A DNA stretch of 64,000 bases. It comes from Kiloniella sp. EL199. GTDB lineage: Bacteria; Pseudomonadota; Alphaproteobacteria; Kiloniellales; Kiloniellaceae. The notes under the pieces were generated by a model. That model searched no databases. It was not told the DNA's origin and worked only from the letters and a program-made list of their open reading frames with translations. Position 1 is the first letter of the stretch; each line of letters begins with the position of its first letter. Both the position numbers and the translations under genes were made by a program. Shown here in pieces: positions 20,355 to 29,421 of this stretch. The stretch spans positions 62,001-126,000 of the forward strand of contig NZ_OMPU01000014.1 of assembly GCF_900313065.1 (NCBI RefSeq), written 5' to 3'.

Positions 20355-21305
20355 TTAGCAAGAAGGGGTCAAGCCGCTTTGGCGAATAAAATTAAAAAAA
20401 TCACCCCGTAATCTTTCCGAATATTTCTCATTTACGATTTTAGCGTCATTATATTGTGTTCTGATCCATGTCATCTGCCTTTTTGCATAACGACGGGTGT
20501 TTTGCTGCGCACGCGAAATTGCGTTTTCCAGACTCACCTTTCCCTGAATATATTCAGCTAGTTCCGGTACCCCCAAAGCCTTCATAATTGGCAATGAAGG
20601 ATCAAGGGACAGCGCAAGAAGATCTTCGATTTCTTTTAAACCATCCAGATCCAACATAATCTCAAATCGTTTGTTGCAGTTATCGTAAAGATCTTCGCGG
20701 GGCGGCACCAAAGCAAAACGGATAAAATCATAATCAGGCACTTGTCCCTTAGCTTCTCTTTGCCAATGCAAAAGCGATTTTCCAGTATAAGAGGCAACTT
20801 CCCAGGCTCGCGCCAATCTCTGACTGTCACCGGGGTTAAGTTTCTCGCCTATTTCAGGATCAAGAAGAGAAAGTTCAGCTTTAAAAGCCTCCCCCCCAAT
20901 CTGTGCTAAACGGGCTCGCCCCTTTTCTCTAATAGCATCAGGAATATCAGGAATCTCGGCGATCCCCTTTTCCAGTGCCCGGATATACATCCCCGTGCCA
21001 CCGACAAGGATTGGTATTTTCCCCTGTTCATGTACCTGATCAATTTCACGAATAGCCAGAGTTCGCCACTGTTCAACAGAACATCTTCGGGCACCAGAAA
21101 GGCTGCCATATAAACGGTGAGGTACCTTTTCCAATGCAGCCTGATCCGGGCGCGCCGTGATCACATCAAGCTCTTTGTATATCTGCATGGAGTCAGCGTT
21201 AATAATCTCACCATCCAGCGCAAGTGCTGCATCAACACCCAAAGCTGATTTCCCACTGGCGGTCGGTCCTGTAATGACAATTACTTTAGGCTTATCGTTG
21301 ATCAC
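20355..21305 (-). CDS. miaA: tRNA dimethylallyltransferase MiaA
   Basis: MiaA transfers a dimethylallyl group to N6 of A37 in tRNAs that read UNN codons. The P-loop VITGPTASGKSALG, the INADSMQIYKELDVITARP segment, PHRLYG, and PILVGGTGMYIRAL are diagnostic, and the C-terminal AKRQMTWIRTQ is the conserved zinc-region helix. The start is uncertain: a GTG at 21305 gives 316 residues, the normal length, with GAGAAG six bases upstream. The frame is open to a GTG at 21389, which would add 28 residues unlike any MiaA N-terminus. It diverges from serB. Confidence 0.94.
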   Translation of the reverse strand: MINDKPKVIVITGPTASGKSALGVDAALALDGEIINADSMQIYKELDVITARPDQAALEKVPHRLYGSLSGARRCSVEQWRTLAIREIDQVHEQGKIPILVGGTGMYIRALEKGIAEIPDIPDAIREKGRARLAQIGGEAFKAELSLLDPEIGEKLNPGDSQRLARAWEVASYTGKSLLHWQREAKGQVPDYDFIRFALVPPREDLYDNCNKRFEIMLDLDGLKEIEDLLALSLDPSLPIMKALGVPELAEYIQGKVSLENAISRAQQNTRRYAKRQMTWIRTQYNDAKIVNEKYSERLRGDFFNFIRQSGLTPSC

Positions 21306-21414
21306 GTCTGACTTCTCTGCTTTAACAAGGTCTATCTGGTTCCTACTATAACCTGATCTGAAGAGCCACAAAAACAAATCAGAACCCACTAATCAGACCC
21401 GAGGTCACGTCCCA

Positions 21415-22308
21415 ATGCGTTTTGTTGCCACCCTTGTTGCCCGCCCGAATAGCTCCCTGCTTGATCATGCAACGGTTCAATCAATTTCTACATGCCTGAC
21501 AGAACATGGTGCATCGTTAGAAGAGCAGGACTGGCTCTCAGACGGGGAAGCATGCGATATTTTCTTCTCAGGCCTCACAGTTAGGGAAGCCAAGGAACTT
21601 ATATCACAGGAATTGTTGGGCAGTTCTTTTGATTTTGCCGTTCAGGAAACAGCAAATCGACGTAAAAAGTTGCTCGTTGCGGATATGGAATCGACCATTA
21701 TCGATCAGGAAATGATTGATGAGCTTGCCTTACGCCATGGAATAGGCGACCAAATAGCCAAAATTACTGAGCGTTCGATGCACGGAGAGTTAAATTTTGA
21801 AGAGTCTCTAAGAGAAAGAGTAGCCCTTCTAAAAGATATTCCTGAAAGCGAACTCTCAGAAATATCAAGTCTGATGGAATTAAATCCGGGCGCTGATACT
21901 CTTGTCAAAACCATGCGAAAACATGGTGCCTATACGGCACTGATCTCAGGGGGTTTTACGTTTTTCACAGCGCAAATTCGAGATCTCTGTCAATTTAATG
22001 AAGACCGAGCCAACACACTTAACATTAAAAACGGCAAACTGACTGGCACAGTAACCGAGCCCATTCTGGGGAGAGAAGCCAAACTGGAAGCGACAGAAGA
22101 CCTTATTCAAAAACTGGGAATTACCCTGAACGATGTTTGCGCGGTTGGCGATGGCGCCAATGATCTAGCCATGTTGTCAGCTGTTGGCATGGGCGTTGGT
22201 TACCACGCGAAACCAATCGTACAGGAGACTGCAGAATATCAGGTCAAACACACTGATCATCTGGCCCTCCTCTACTATCAAGGCTACAGCAAAGAAGATT
22301 TTGCCTGA
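21415..22308 (+). CDS. serB: Phosphoserine phosphatase SerB, with Glu in place of the second motif-I Asp
   Basis: A 297-residue HAD-superfamily phosphatase that makes serine from phosphoserine. An N-terminal regulatory part of about 80 residues precedes the catalytic domain. Motif I is ADMEST with nucleophile D90, motif II is LISGGFTFF, and motif III/IV is VGDGANDLAML. The second acidic residue of motif I, normally Asp (DxDST), is Glu at position 92 (bases 21688-21690). The remaining catalytic residues look intact, so activity is expected but altered geometry is possible. It diverges from miaA and ends in a strong terminator. Confidence 0.93.
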   Translation: MRFVATLVARPNSSLLDHATVQSISTCLTEHGASLEEQDWLSDGEACDIFFSGLTVREAKELISQELLGSSFDFAVQETANRRKKLLVADMESTIIDQEMIDELALRHGIGDQIAKITERSMHGELNFEESLRERVALLKDIPESELSEISSLMELNPGADTLVKTMRKHGAYTALISGGFTFFTAQIRDLCQFNEDRANTLNIKNGKLTGTVTEPILGREAKLEATEDLIQKLGITLNDVCAVGDGANDLAMLSAVGMGVGYHAKPIVQETAEYQVKHTDHLALLYYQGYSKEDFA

Positions 22309-22340
22309 AAATTTTCAGTATCCCGAAGAAGGCCATAACA

Positions 22341-22374
22341 AAGGGCGTCACCGATAAACGGGACGCCCTTTTCA
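22341..22374 (+). terminator. Intrinsic terminator of serB
   Basis: AAGGGCGTC and GACGCCCTT pair around a 12-base loop and are followed by TTCAT; preceded by an A-rich stretch, so it may serve the convergent degP as well. Confidence 0.85.
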
Positions 22375-22390
22375 TAAAAAAGTACTCTGT

Positions 22391-23911
22391 TTACGAATCA
22401 AGCTTGATTGCAACCCAGGAATATTCGCCTTGTTTGAAGACCAACAGAGTAACAACTCTGAAGCCAGCGTCTTTGGCTTTACCAACAAGTGATGCCACCT
22501 GTCCTGGATCAGAAACTTCTTCCTGATCGACTTCGACGATAATATCACCCGGACGCAAGCTTTTCTCCGCTGCACTGCTATTGGGAACAACATCAGTGAT
22601 CACGACACCGTTAACGCTGTCGTTCAATTTAAAGCGCTGTCTGGTGTCTCCATCAAGCTTACCAAGATAGAGACCAAGATCATCGACCTTACTTGTCTTA
22701 CGTTCATTTTTTTTCTCGGACTTGGAAGGTGCAACCGCAGCGACAACATCATCATCCAGTTGGCCGAGGTCAACCTGAACCGTTTTACGTTTTCCTTTGC
22801 GCCAGACAACGACATCAACTTCACGACCAATCGGAGTTTCAGCCACCATCAGAGGAAGTTTGCGCATTTCAGGAACTTTGCGACCATTGAATTCCAGAAT
22901 AACATCACCTTGCTTGATACCAGCTTTCTCGGCCGGACCACCTTCGGCAACAGAGGCAACCAGCGCCCCGCTTGCCTCATCCAAACGCAGACCTTCGGCC
23001 AATTCTTCAGTTACAGTTTGAATGTGCACACCAAGCCAGCCACGTCTGACTTCACCGTGAGATTCTAGTTGCTCAATAATATTCTTCGCCATAGTCGAAG
23101 GTATAGAAAAACCAATACCCACTGAGCCACCTGATGGGGAATAGATTGCAGAGTTAACACCGATAACTTCACCGTCCATGTTGAAGAGTGGGCCGCCAGA
23201 ATTCCCACGGTTAATCGCGGCATCTGTCTGAATAAAGTTATCATAAGGACCAGAGCGGATATCACGTGAATGCGCCGAAATGATACCAGCAGACACAGAG
23301 CCGCCGAGACCAAAAGGATTTCCAATCGCGAGAACCCAATCACCAATCCGGGATTTGTTAGAATCACCCCACTTGGTTTCCGGAAGATCAATTTTTGTAT
23401 CAACCTTTAACAAAGCTAAATCAGTTTTTTGGTCTGTACCAATAATTTCTGCGTCAAGAACTGTACCATCCTGCAAGCGAACAGCAACTTCGTCTGCGCC
23501 TTCAATCACGTGATGATTAGTTACGATCAAGCCATCTGAGTCGATAATAAAGCCTGAGCCCTGAGCTCCACCGCGACGAGGCTGTTGAGGGCCTCGTCCT
23601 CCTCTACGTTCAAAGAAGTCACGGAAAAATTCTTCAAAGTTTTCACCTTGAGGAATTTGTTGATCTCCGTCGGTTTGCTCACTCGGCTCAATCGTCTGCG
23701 TTGTGATAATATTAACAACTGAAGGCAACAGCTCTTCAGCCAAATCAGCAAAGCTATCCGGCGCTGAACGGGCCTTCGCCGCAGCAGCCATTGAAAGCAT
23801 CCCAATAGCAACAGTCACACCAACAAGCCATTTTTGTATATTGTGACTATTGGTTACAGCTTCCGCCACTGCCACCGAGCGGTTGATTGTATAATCCGCT
23901 TTTTTTATCAT
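22391..23911 (-). CDS. degP: Periplasmic serine protease of the DegP/HtrA (Do) family
   Basis: A periplasmic quality-control protease and chaperone. A signal-type hydrophobic segment (about 28-46, WLVGVTVAIGMLSMAAAAKARS) precedes the trypsin-like domain with His in VTNHHVIEGA, Asp in KTDLALLKV and Ser in NRGNSGGPLF, then two PDZ domains (RRGWLGVHIQ onward, and DLGLYLGKL onward). A Gln/Gly/Arg-rich LA loop (GENFEEFFRDFFERRGGRGP, shortened here) is family-typical. The ATG at 23911 has GGAG nine bases upstream and gives 506 residues; the upstream GTG at 23941 is less likely. It follows hflK-hflC-DUF2065, a common alphaproteobacterial arrangement for membrane proteostasis. Confidence 0.95.
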   Translation of the reverse strand: MIKKADYTINRSVAVAEAVTNSHNIQKWLVGVTVAIGMLSMAAAAKARSAPDSFADLAEELLPSVVNIITTQTIEPSEQTDGDQQIPQGENFEEFFRDFFERRGGRGPQQPRRGGAQGSGFIIDSDGLIVTNHHVIEGADEVAVRLQDGTVLDAEIIGTDQKTDLALLKVDTKIDLPETKWGDSNKSRIGDWVLAIGNPFGLGGSVSAGIISAHSRDIRSGPYDNFIQTDAAINRGNSGGPLFNMDGEVIGVNSAIYSPSGGSVGIGFSIPSTMAKNIIEQLESHGEVRRGWLGVHIQTVTEELAEGLRLDEASGALVASVAEGGPAEKAGIKQGDVILEFNGRKVPEMRKLPLMVAETPIGREVDVVVWRKGKRKTVQVDLGQLDDDVVAAVAPSKSEKKNERKTSKVDDLGLYLGKLDGDTRQRFKLNDSVNGVVITDVVPNSSAAEKSLRPGDIIVEVDQEEVSDPGQVASLVGKAKDAGFRVVTLLVFKQGEYSWVAIKLDS

Positions 23912-24091
23912 TCGTGATTTCTCCAACAATTCTTGCCGCACGAAGCGACTAACGAATATTTATGCTCAAACCAATCAGTTTCAAGCTATGTTGCCTCTGA
24001 CGATGGGGGACGAAATGGGCGTAATTGTGACTTCCGCGTGACATTTCGCTCTTTATTGCCCCTTTAATCCCTTCACTATTAAAGCCGTTAT

Positions 24092-24280
24092 CTAAACAGA
24101 TCTGATAATCCAGATCAGAAAAACACCAATAACCGCACAACTCAACCCACCGACACGCAATGCACTTGGCGACATATCGTCTAAAAGTTCCAACAATTGC
24201 CGTAACCGATGGGGAAAAAGCGATAGAAAAACCCCCTCAATGACAAGTACCATTGCCAAGGCCGTTAGAAATTCAGTCAT
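24092..24280 (-). CDS. DUF2065 family small membrane protein (YjeT-like)
   Basis: A 62-residue protein with two hydrophobic segments (about 5-22 and 42-60) joined by a short loop with RLRQLLELLDDMSPSALRVGG. This is the DUF2065/YjeT pattern. In E. coli yjeT also follows hflK-hflC, so the neighbourhood supports both the identity and a link to the FtsH-HflKC complex. No function is established for the family. It lies after the hflC terminator-like hairpin and before degP. Confidence 0.88.
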   Translation of the reverse strand: MTEFLTALAMVLVIEGVFLSLFPHRLRQLLELLDDMSPSALRVGGLSCAVIGVFLIWIIRSV

Positions 24281-24325
24281 ATCAAAATCACTACTTTTTC
24301 ATCAAATATCAGGGTCAATATCTAC

Positions 24326-24362
24326 CACAAAAAACGGCGATACCCCGAAAGATATCGCCGCC
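24326..24362 (-). terminator. Intrinsic terminator after hflC
   Basis: CGGCGATA and TATCGCCG form a perfect 8-bp stem with a 10-base loop, followed on the minus strand by six T. It separates hflK-hflC from the DUF2065-degP part, making partial termination inside the cluster likely. Confidence 0.85.
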
Positions 24363-24382
24363 TTTATAATCATTAAATCAAC

Positions 24383-25264
24383 TTATTCAGCTGATTTAGT
24401 CGGTGCATTCACGCCAGAGAAGAATTCAAAGAAATCACTATCCGGTGAAATCACCATATAGGTTCCTTTGGTGGCTAACGCCTCTTCATATGCCTGCATG
24501 GAACGATAGAACTTGAAGAACTCTGGATCTTGCCCGTAGGCATCGTTCAAGATTTTTGTAAGAGCTGCATCGCCCTGACCACGAAGAATTTCAGATTCTT
24601 TTTTGGCTTCCGCCGTCAGAACTGTCACTTCACGATCAGCGCTTGATTTGATTCGTTGCGCCAACTCAAAACCTTGGGCACGAAATTCAGCCGCTTCTCT
24701 TTCACGTTCCGTTTTCATACGAGCAAAAACAGCTTGGCTTGTTTCATTTGGTAGATCAGCACGGCGGATACGAATATCCAGTACATCAATACCAAAACGC
24801 TTAGCCTGCTCATTCACATGCTTTTTAACTCGCGCCATAAACACATCACGCTCTGGAGACAGCACGGTGCTCAAAGTTGCTTTACCAAGTTCGCCACGAA
24901 GACCCGCATTAACAATTGTTCCCAAACGTGCACGTGCACCATCTTCAGAACGAACTGTTTTGAAAAACTGTAGGGGATCATCAATTTTATAGCGGGCGAA
25001 AGCATCAACCAGTAGAGGCTTCTGATCTGAAAGGATCATACGCTCGACAGGTGGGTCCAGATTTAGGACACGCTTTTCATACTTTTGCACATCTTGCCAT
25101 GGAAGCTTCCATTCCAACCCTGGCTCGGAAACCGTTTTGATTGGATTACCAAATTGAAGAACCATCGCCTGTTCGCGTTGGTCCACAGTGAAAAGCATAC
25201 TGCTCGCAAGAAACGCAACAGCAATGACAACAACTCCAACAATGAGAGTAATTTTATTATTCAT
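24383..25264 (-). CDS. hflC: HflC, modulator of FtsH protease
   Basis: A 293-residue SPFH/prohibitin-domain protein that forms, with HflK, the large periplasm-facing cage around the FtsH protease. One N-terminal membrane anchor (about 4-25) is followed by the band-7 domain starting FTVDQREQAMVLQFGNPI and the helical region ADREVTVLTAEAKKESEILRGQGDA. It begins 17 bases after the hflK stop, consistent with cotranslation. Confidence 0.96.
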   Translation of the reverse strand: MNNKITLIVGVVVIAVAFLASSMLFTVDQREQAMVLQFGNPIKTVSEPGLEWKLPWQDVQKYEKRVLNLDPPVERMILSDQKPLLVDAFARYKIDDPLQFFKTVRSEDGARARLGTIVNAGLRGELGKATLSTVLSPERDVFMARVKKHVNEQAKRFGIDVLDIRIRRADLPNETSQAVFARMKTEREREAAEFRAQGFELAQRIKSSADREVTVLTAEAKKESEILRGQGDAALTKILNDAYGQDPEFFKFYRSMQAYEEALATKGTYMVISPDSDFFEFFSGVNAPTKSAE

Positions 25265-25281
25265 AATACTAACTCCCGATC

Positions 25282-26358
25282 TTATTGGCTATTTTTACGA
25301 AGTTGATCAAGCGGCAGGTATGGCACAACGCCATCCTGCTCAGATCCCAAAATCACCTTATCGGTTGTCTTGAGAACTTTTTGCATCGTTTCAAGATACA
25401 TCCGTCGTTTGGTCACTTCTGGGTTTTGTTTATATTCACGATAAACTGAAAGGAAACGATCAGCTTCACCAGTCGCTTCATTTACAAGACGTTCTTTATA
25501 AGCTTCAGCTTCCTGAATTTGTCTTTGCGCTTCACCACGAGCACGCGGGATAATGTCATTGCGGTATTTCTCCGCTTCATTACGTGCTCTGTCTTTATCC
25601 TGCAAAGAACGTTGTACATCATCAAAAGCATCAATCACAGCCGCTGGAGGCTGAACGTTCTGAAGCTGAACCTCTGTAATCAAAATACCTGCTTCATAAT
25701 CATCAAGGATAGACTGCAAAAGAACTTGTGTCTGTGACTGAATGTCATCACGCGCTTCGGTCAATGCCGGCTGAATATCTGTTCGACCAATAACTTCACG
25801 TAGCGCTGACTCTGCCGCAATTTTAACCGTTGCTTCCGGCTCGCGAATATTAAACAGGAACTGCCCAGGCTCTGCGATCTTCCACTGAAGGGTCAGATGA
25901 ATATCAATAATATTCTGGTCCCCGGTCAGCATCAAACTCTCTTCGGCAACAGCTCTGGTCTGTGTACGTCCACCCGTATTGTTTCCACGGAAACCAATAT
26001 CAATCTGATGAATGGTTGTGACTTCCGGCGTTAGGACTGTCTGGATTGGATAGGGATAATGCCAGTTCAAACCAGCTTCTGTTGTCTTCACCCACTTACC
26101 AAACTGAAGGACAACACCCTGTTGGTTTGGTTGAACACGATAAAACCCGGATGCAAGCCATAGAAGCAAAACAACACCGAGGATAAAGACAAAGCCTTTA
26201 CCGCTGAATCCACTACCACCTGGGATCATTTCTTTAACCCGGTCCTGACTCTTTCGAATCATATCTTCTATATCTGGTGGTCGTTGTCCACCACCACCGC
26301 CGCTATTACCACCGCCCCAAGGGCCGCCGCCGCCAGAACCTTTATTTTCCCAAGGCAT
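25282..26358 (-). CDS. hflK: HflK, modulator of FtsH protease
   Basis: A 358-residue SPFH-domain partner of HflC. The N-terminus is glycine-rich (GSGGGGPWGGGNSGGGGGQR), followed by a membrane segment (about 52-68) and the band-7 domain YRVQPNQQGVVLQFGKW. EVQLQNVQPPAAVIDAFDDV is a conserved HflK stretch. The ATG at 26358 has AGGGA upstream. The 265 bases to the divergent mrp gene hold its promoter. Confidence 0.96.
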   Translation of the reverse strand: MPWENKGSGGGGPWGGGNSGGGGGQRPPDIEDMIRKSQDRVKEMIPGGSGFSGKGFVFILGVVLLLWLASGFYRVQPNQQGVVLQFGKWVKTTEAGLNWHYPYPIQTVLTPEVTTIHQIDIGFRGNNTGGRTQTRAVAEESLMLTGDQNIIDIHLTLQWKIAEPGQFLFNIREPEATVKIAAESALREVIGRTDIQPALTEARDDIQSQTQVLLQSILDDYEAGILITEVQLQNVQPPAAVIDAFDDVQRSLQDKDRARNEAEKYRNDIIPRARGEAQRQIQEAEAYKERLVNEATGEADRFLSVYREYKQNPEVTKRRMYLETMQKVLKTTDKVILGSEQDGVVPYLPLDQLRKNSQ

Positions 26359-26623
26359 CTATTTTCCCTGTGTTAATCAATTAATAATGCAAACGAATTT
26401 GCTTGAATCTGTCACTAAATGCACCTGTTTTTCAAGCCCAGCGCAACAGAAAACTGAATATTTTCTGCAAAGGGTGCGTCAATTCCCCCTTATCTTTGTC
26501 GTGGACCCTACCATATAATCAAGGCATAACACCTAAATCAACGTGCAAGAGACCAACCAAGAGTACTGCACATATTGTACAAGTCGCGGAAAATTCAAGT
26601 GCGAATTCAAAGGGAATTCAGGG

Positions 26624-27745
26624 ATGAGTAAGGTTACAGAACAAAAAATTCTCGATACTTTGAGAACGATTGTAGAACCTCAGAGTAAAAAAGACATTGT
26701 CAGTCTCGGCATGATTTCTGGCCTTATCATAAAAGATGGAAATGTCGGGTTCTCTATTGAAATTGATCCTGCGCAGGCTGCAGAGATGGAATCTTTACGC
26801 AAATCTGCAGAAAAAGCAGTTCATGCTCTTGATGGCGTTTTATCAGTCAGTGCGATTCTTACCGCTGATAACGCCCCGGGACGGACAAAGCCTCAAGCAG
26901 CCTCACAACCTCCCAAGTCCCCACCGTCTCCTGGTCCCGGCAACAAAATTGAGCTTAAGGATATCAAGCACATTATTGCTGTTGCCAGTGGTAAAGGTGG
27001 TGTTGGTAAATCGACAACCGCTATCAATCTTGCCCTGTCACTCGCCAAACAAGGCCTAAAGATCGGGCTGATGGATGCCGATATATATGGCCCGTCCCAA
27101 CCCCGTATGATGGGGATCACCGGGAAACCCTCCTCTCCCGATGGAAAAACCCTGTTGCCAATGGAAAGGCACGGCATCAAGTGTATGTCTGTAGGCTTTC
27201 TTGTTGCAGAAGACACCCCCATGATCTGGCGCGGCCCTATGGTTCAAAGCGCTTTAACCCAGATGTTACGAGATGTTGTTTGGGGTGAACTGGATCTGCT
27301 GATCGTGGACATGCCCCCCGGTACCGGCGACGCACAGCTAACCATGGCACAACAGGTTCCCCTCAACGGTGCCGTCATTGTTTCAACACCACAGGACATT
27401 GCCTTGCTTGATGCACGCAAAGGCCTAAACATGTTCCGCAAGGTGGATGTGCCTGTTCTGGGTATTATTGAAAACATGAGCGTATACATCTGTCCGGAAT
27501 GTGGGCACGAAGCTCACATCTTTGGTGAACACGGCGCTCGTGCCGAAGCAGAAAAAATGGAAACACCTTTCCTTGGTGAAATGCCGCTGCACATCGACAT
27601 CCGTATGACATCTGACGAAGGTGAGCCTATCGTAATCTCCTCACCAGACGGCGAACACGCCAAGCGTTACACAACCATTGCAGACAAGGTTTGGTCGAGC
27701 CTATCCAGCGCAGAACGAAAAGCACCTTCAATCTCGATGGAATAA
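26624..27745 (+). CDS. mrp: Iron-sulfur cluster carrier protein Mrp/ApbC
   Basis: A 373-residue P-loop ATPase of the Mrp/NBP35 family that binds and transfers an Fe-S cluster. The N-terminal DUF59/MIP18 domain (LDTLRTIVEPQSKKDIVSLGMI) is followed by a Pro-rich linker and the deviant Walker A GKGGVGKST. The cluster-binding CxxC appears as ICPECGHE. The ATG at 26624 matches known N-termini; the frame is open 81 bases further upstream but that part is unlike the family. It diverges from hflK. Confidence 0.95.
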   Translation: MSKVTEQKILDTLRTIVEPQSKKDIVSLGMISGLIIKDGNVGFSIEIDPAQAAEMESLRKSAEKAVHALDGVLSVSAILTADNAPGRTKPQAASQPPKSPPSPGPGNKIELKDIKHIIAVASGKGGVGKSTTAINLALSLAKQGLKIGLMDADIYGPSQPRMMGITGKPSSPDGKTLLPMERHGIKCMSVGFLVAEDTPMIWRGPMVQSALTQMLRDVVWGELDLLIVDMPPGTGDAQLTMAQQVPLNGAVIVSTPQDIALLDARKGLNMFRKVDVPVLGIIENMSVYICPECGHEAHIFGEHGARAEAEKMETPFLGEMPLHIDIRMTSDEGEPIVISSPDGEHAKRYTTIADKVWSSLSSAERKAPSISME

Positions 27746-27783
27746 TCCAGCCCTTTCAGTGAAACACTCCGGTTCTGATACAT

Positions 27784-27816
27784 AAAAAGCCCAGTAAAAA
27801 TTTCACTGGGCTTTTT
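27784..27816. terminator. Strong intrinsic terminator after mrp
   Basis: AAAAAGCCCAGT and ACTGGGCTTTTT form a perfect 12-bp inverted repeat with a 9-base loop just beyond the mrp stop. Confidence 0.92.
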
Positions 27817-27902
27817 ATTATGAGGCTTTTTCATACGATTTTGAGAATTTCGCTTTTTGTGAGAGGCTTCAAAAACAGATCAAACTGTTTTTGGTATATT
27901 TC

Positions 27903-28697
27903 ATGGCAAGGGTGACAATAAAAAATTTCAGGCATCTGCTTGGTATCTCTGTTAGCCTGTTTCTGAACAGTTCTCTTTGTACTAAAACCAACTATGCAAC
28001 AGAACTAAGCCCCGTCGACCTTGAATTGGTTCTGGCTGTTGATGTTTCCCACAGTGTCGATAAATACGAAGCAAGCCTCCAACGCAGTGGTTATGTCGAG
28101 GCATTGAAAGATTCGGAGGTAATCAACAGTATTAGCTCTGGTCCTCTGGGGCGCATTGCCGTGACCTATATCGAATGGGCCGGAGAGCAACATCAAATCA
28201 AAGTCGTTGAATGGTCCATACTTGATAGCCGTGAAAGCGCAGAGATCTTTGCTGACAAACTTACACGTCGCCCAATCAGCTCGGCCCCATCAACATCCAT
28301 CAGCAGAATAATAGACGTTGCCAGCTTTGAGATTAATCATAATGATTTCATTGCCCCACGATCCGTCATTGATATTTCTGGCGACGGCCCAAACAGCGAT
28401 GGACGTCATGTCCAGCTGGCCAGAAATGACGCGATTAATCAAGGCATTACGATCAATGGGTTGCCTGTTTTATCCTTTCGGCCCAACCCCAACGGACTCG
28501 GAGCACCATCGGCCTGGCTTGGGGCATACTACCTGAAAAATGTTATTGGTGGCGAAAATGCTTTCCTGATTGAAGTTCTCGGCTTTGAAGCTTTCAGTGA
28601 AATTCTAAAAGAAAAACTAAAACGAGAGATCAAAGGCACATCAGAGATTGCCTTCAACAAGCCTCAAGTCCTCAAAGAAGGAGGCAGAACTTACTAA
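27903..28697 (+). CDS. DUF1194 family secreted protein with a von Willebrand A-like fold
   Basis: A protein of 264 residues from the ATG at 27903, with an N-terminal hydrophobic signal-like stretch (about 12-26) and a vWA-like domain. The metal-ion-dependent adhesion pattern DVSHS is seen in LVLAVDVSHSVD, and SVIDISGDGPNSDG forms the second loop. DUF1194 proteins are widespread in alphaproteobacteria and uncharacterised. A TTG at 27891 is an alternative start; neither has a clear ribosome binding site. It is monocistronic, convergent with folA with 17 bases between. Confidence 0.85.
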   Translation: MARVTIKNFRHLLGISVSLFLNSSLCTKTNYATELSPVDLELVLAVDVSHSVDKYEASLQRSGYVEALKDSEVINSISSGPLGRIAVTYIEWAGEQHQIKVVEWSILDSRESAEIFADKLTRRPISSAPSTSISRIIDVASFEINHNDFIAPRSVIDISGDGPNSDGRHVQLARNDAINQGITINGLPVLSFRPNPNGLGAPSAWLGAYYLKNVIGGENAFLIEVLGFEAFSEILKEKLKREIKGTSEIAFNKPQVLKEGGRTY

Positions 28698-28714
28698 TTC
28701 ACTAATTCGCGCTC

Positions 28715-29218
28715 TCATACTCGATTGGAAATAACAAAGGCATATCCGGGTGTACTATTATCCGGTGCATGCACTTCCCGGGAAACTTCGATCCATTCTT
28801 CAGTTTTCGTTTCAGGAAAAAAAGCATCAGCTTCAGGCGCAAGATCAACTTCTGTAATATAAAGGCGATCCGCAAGTTCAATGGACTGCGTATAGATTTG
28901 TGCGCCTCCGATGATCATTAACTCGTCACCGCCTGTACGCTGAACTTCTTCACGAGCCAGTTTCAAAGCATCTTCCAGGCTTGAACTCAAACTTACACCT
29001 TCTGCTGCAAAGTTTTCATCCCGGGTAATCACGATGTTAAGGCGTCCGGGCAATGGATGACCGATTGACTGAAATGTTTTGCGCCCCATGATCACCGGCT
29101 TGCCCATTGTCTGGGCTTTGAAGAATTTCAAATCACCGGGAATATGCCATGGCATAATGTTATCTTTCCCGATCGCTCGGTTTTTTCCATGGGCTACAAT
29201 CAGGGAAACAGTCGTCAT
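28715..29218 (-). CDS. folA: Dihydrofolate reductase
   Basis: A 167-residue chromosomal DHFR that reduces dihydrofolate with NADPH. VSLIVAHGKNRAIGKDNIMPWHIPGDLKFFK holds the substrate loop and PWHIPGDL acid region (in the same place as the E. coli W22-D27 segment), GRKTFQSIG and MIIGGAQIY are the cofactor motifs. In many bacteria folA follows thyA; here thyA is 11 kb away. It diverges from the GntR gene across 203 bases. Confidence 0.96.
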   Translation of the reverse strand: MTTVSLIVAHGKNRAIGKDNIMPWHIPGDLKFFKAQTMGKPVIMGRKTFQSIGHPLPGRLNIVITRDENFAAEGVSLSSSLEDALKLAREEVQRTGGDELMIIGGAQIYTQSIELADRLYITEVDLAPEADAFFPETKTEEWIEVSREVHAPDNSTPGYAFVISNRV

Positions 29219-29332
29219 ACACTCACTCTCTTCAATTACACATAACTAGAGAAAAACACTAAAAGCATGGCTCGTAGATTGCGTCCATTAACCTTGATTT
29301 CAGATTATCTATGAAAGCTGCTGGTCAAAGAC

Positions 29333-29345
29333 GGATAAAATATCC
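29333..29345. promoter_or_regulatory. Candidate GntR operator upstream of the gntR gene
   Basis: GGATAAAATATCC, a perfect 5+3+5 palindrome about 77 bases before the gntR start, closely matches two other 13-mers upstream of the dehydratase and aldehyde dehydrogenase genes. Autoregulation by the GntR protein is inference. Confidence 0.5.
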
Positions 29346-29421
29346 TATTATGCAGCCCAGCCGTCATTGGCAATGAAGGCATCATAATTAAGCAATTATA
29401 AAAACGGAAGCCCAAAACCGA

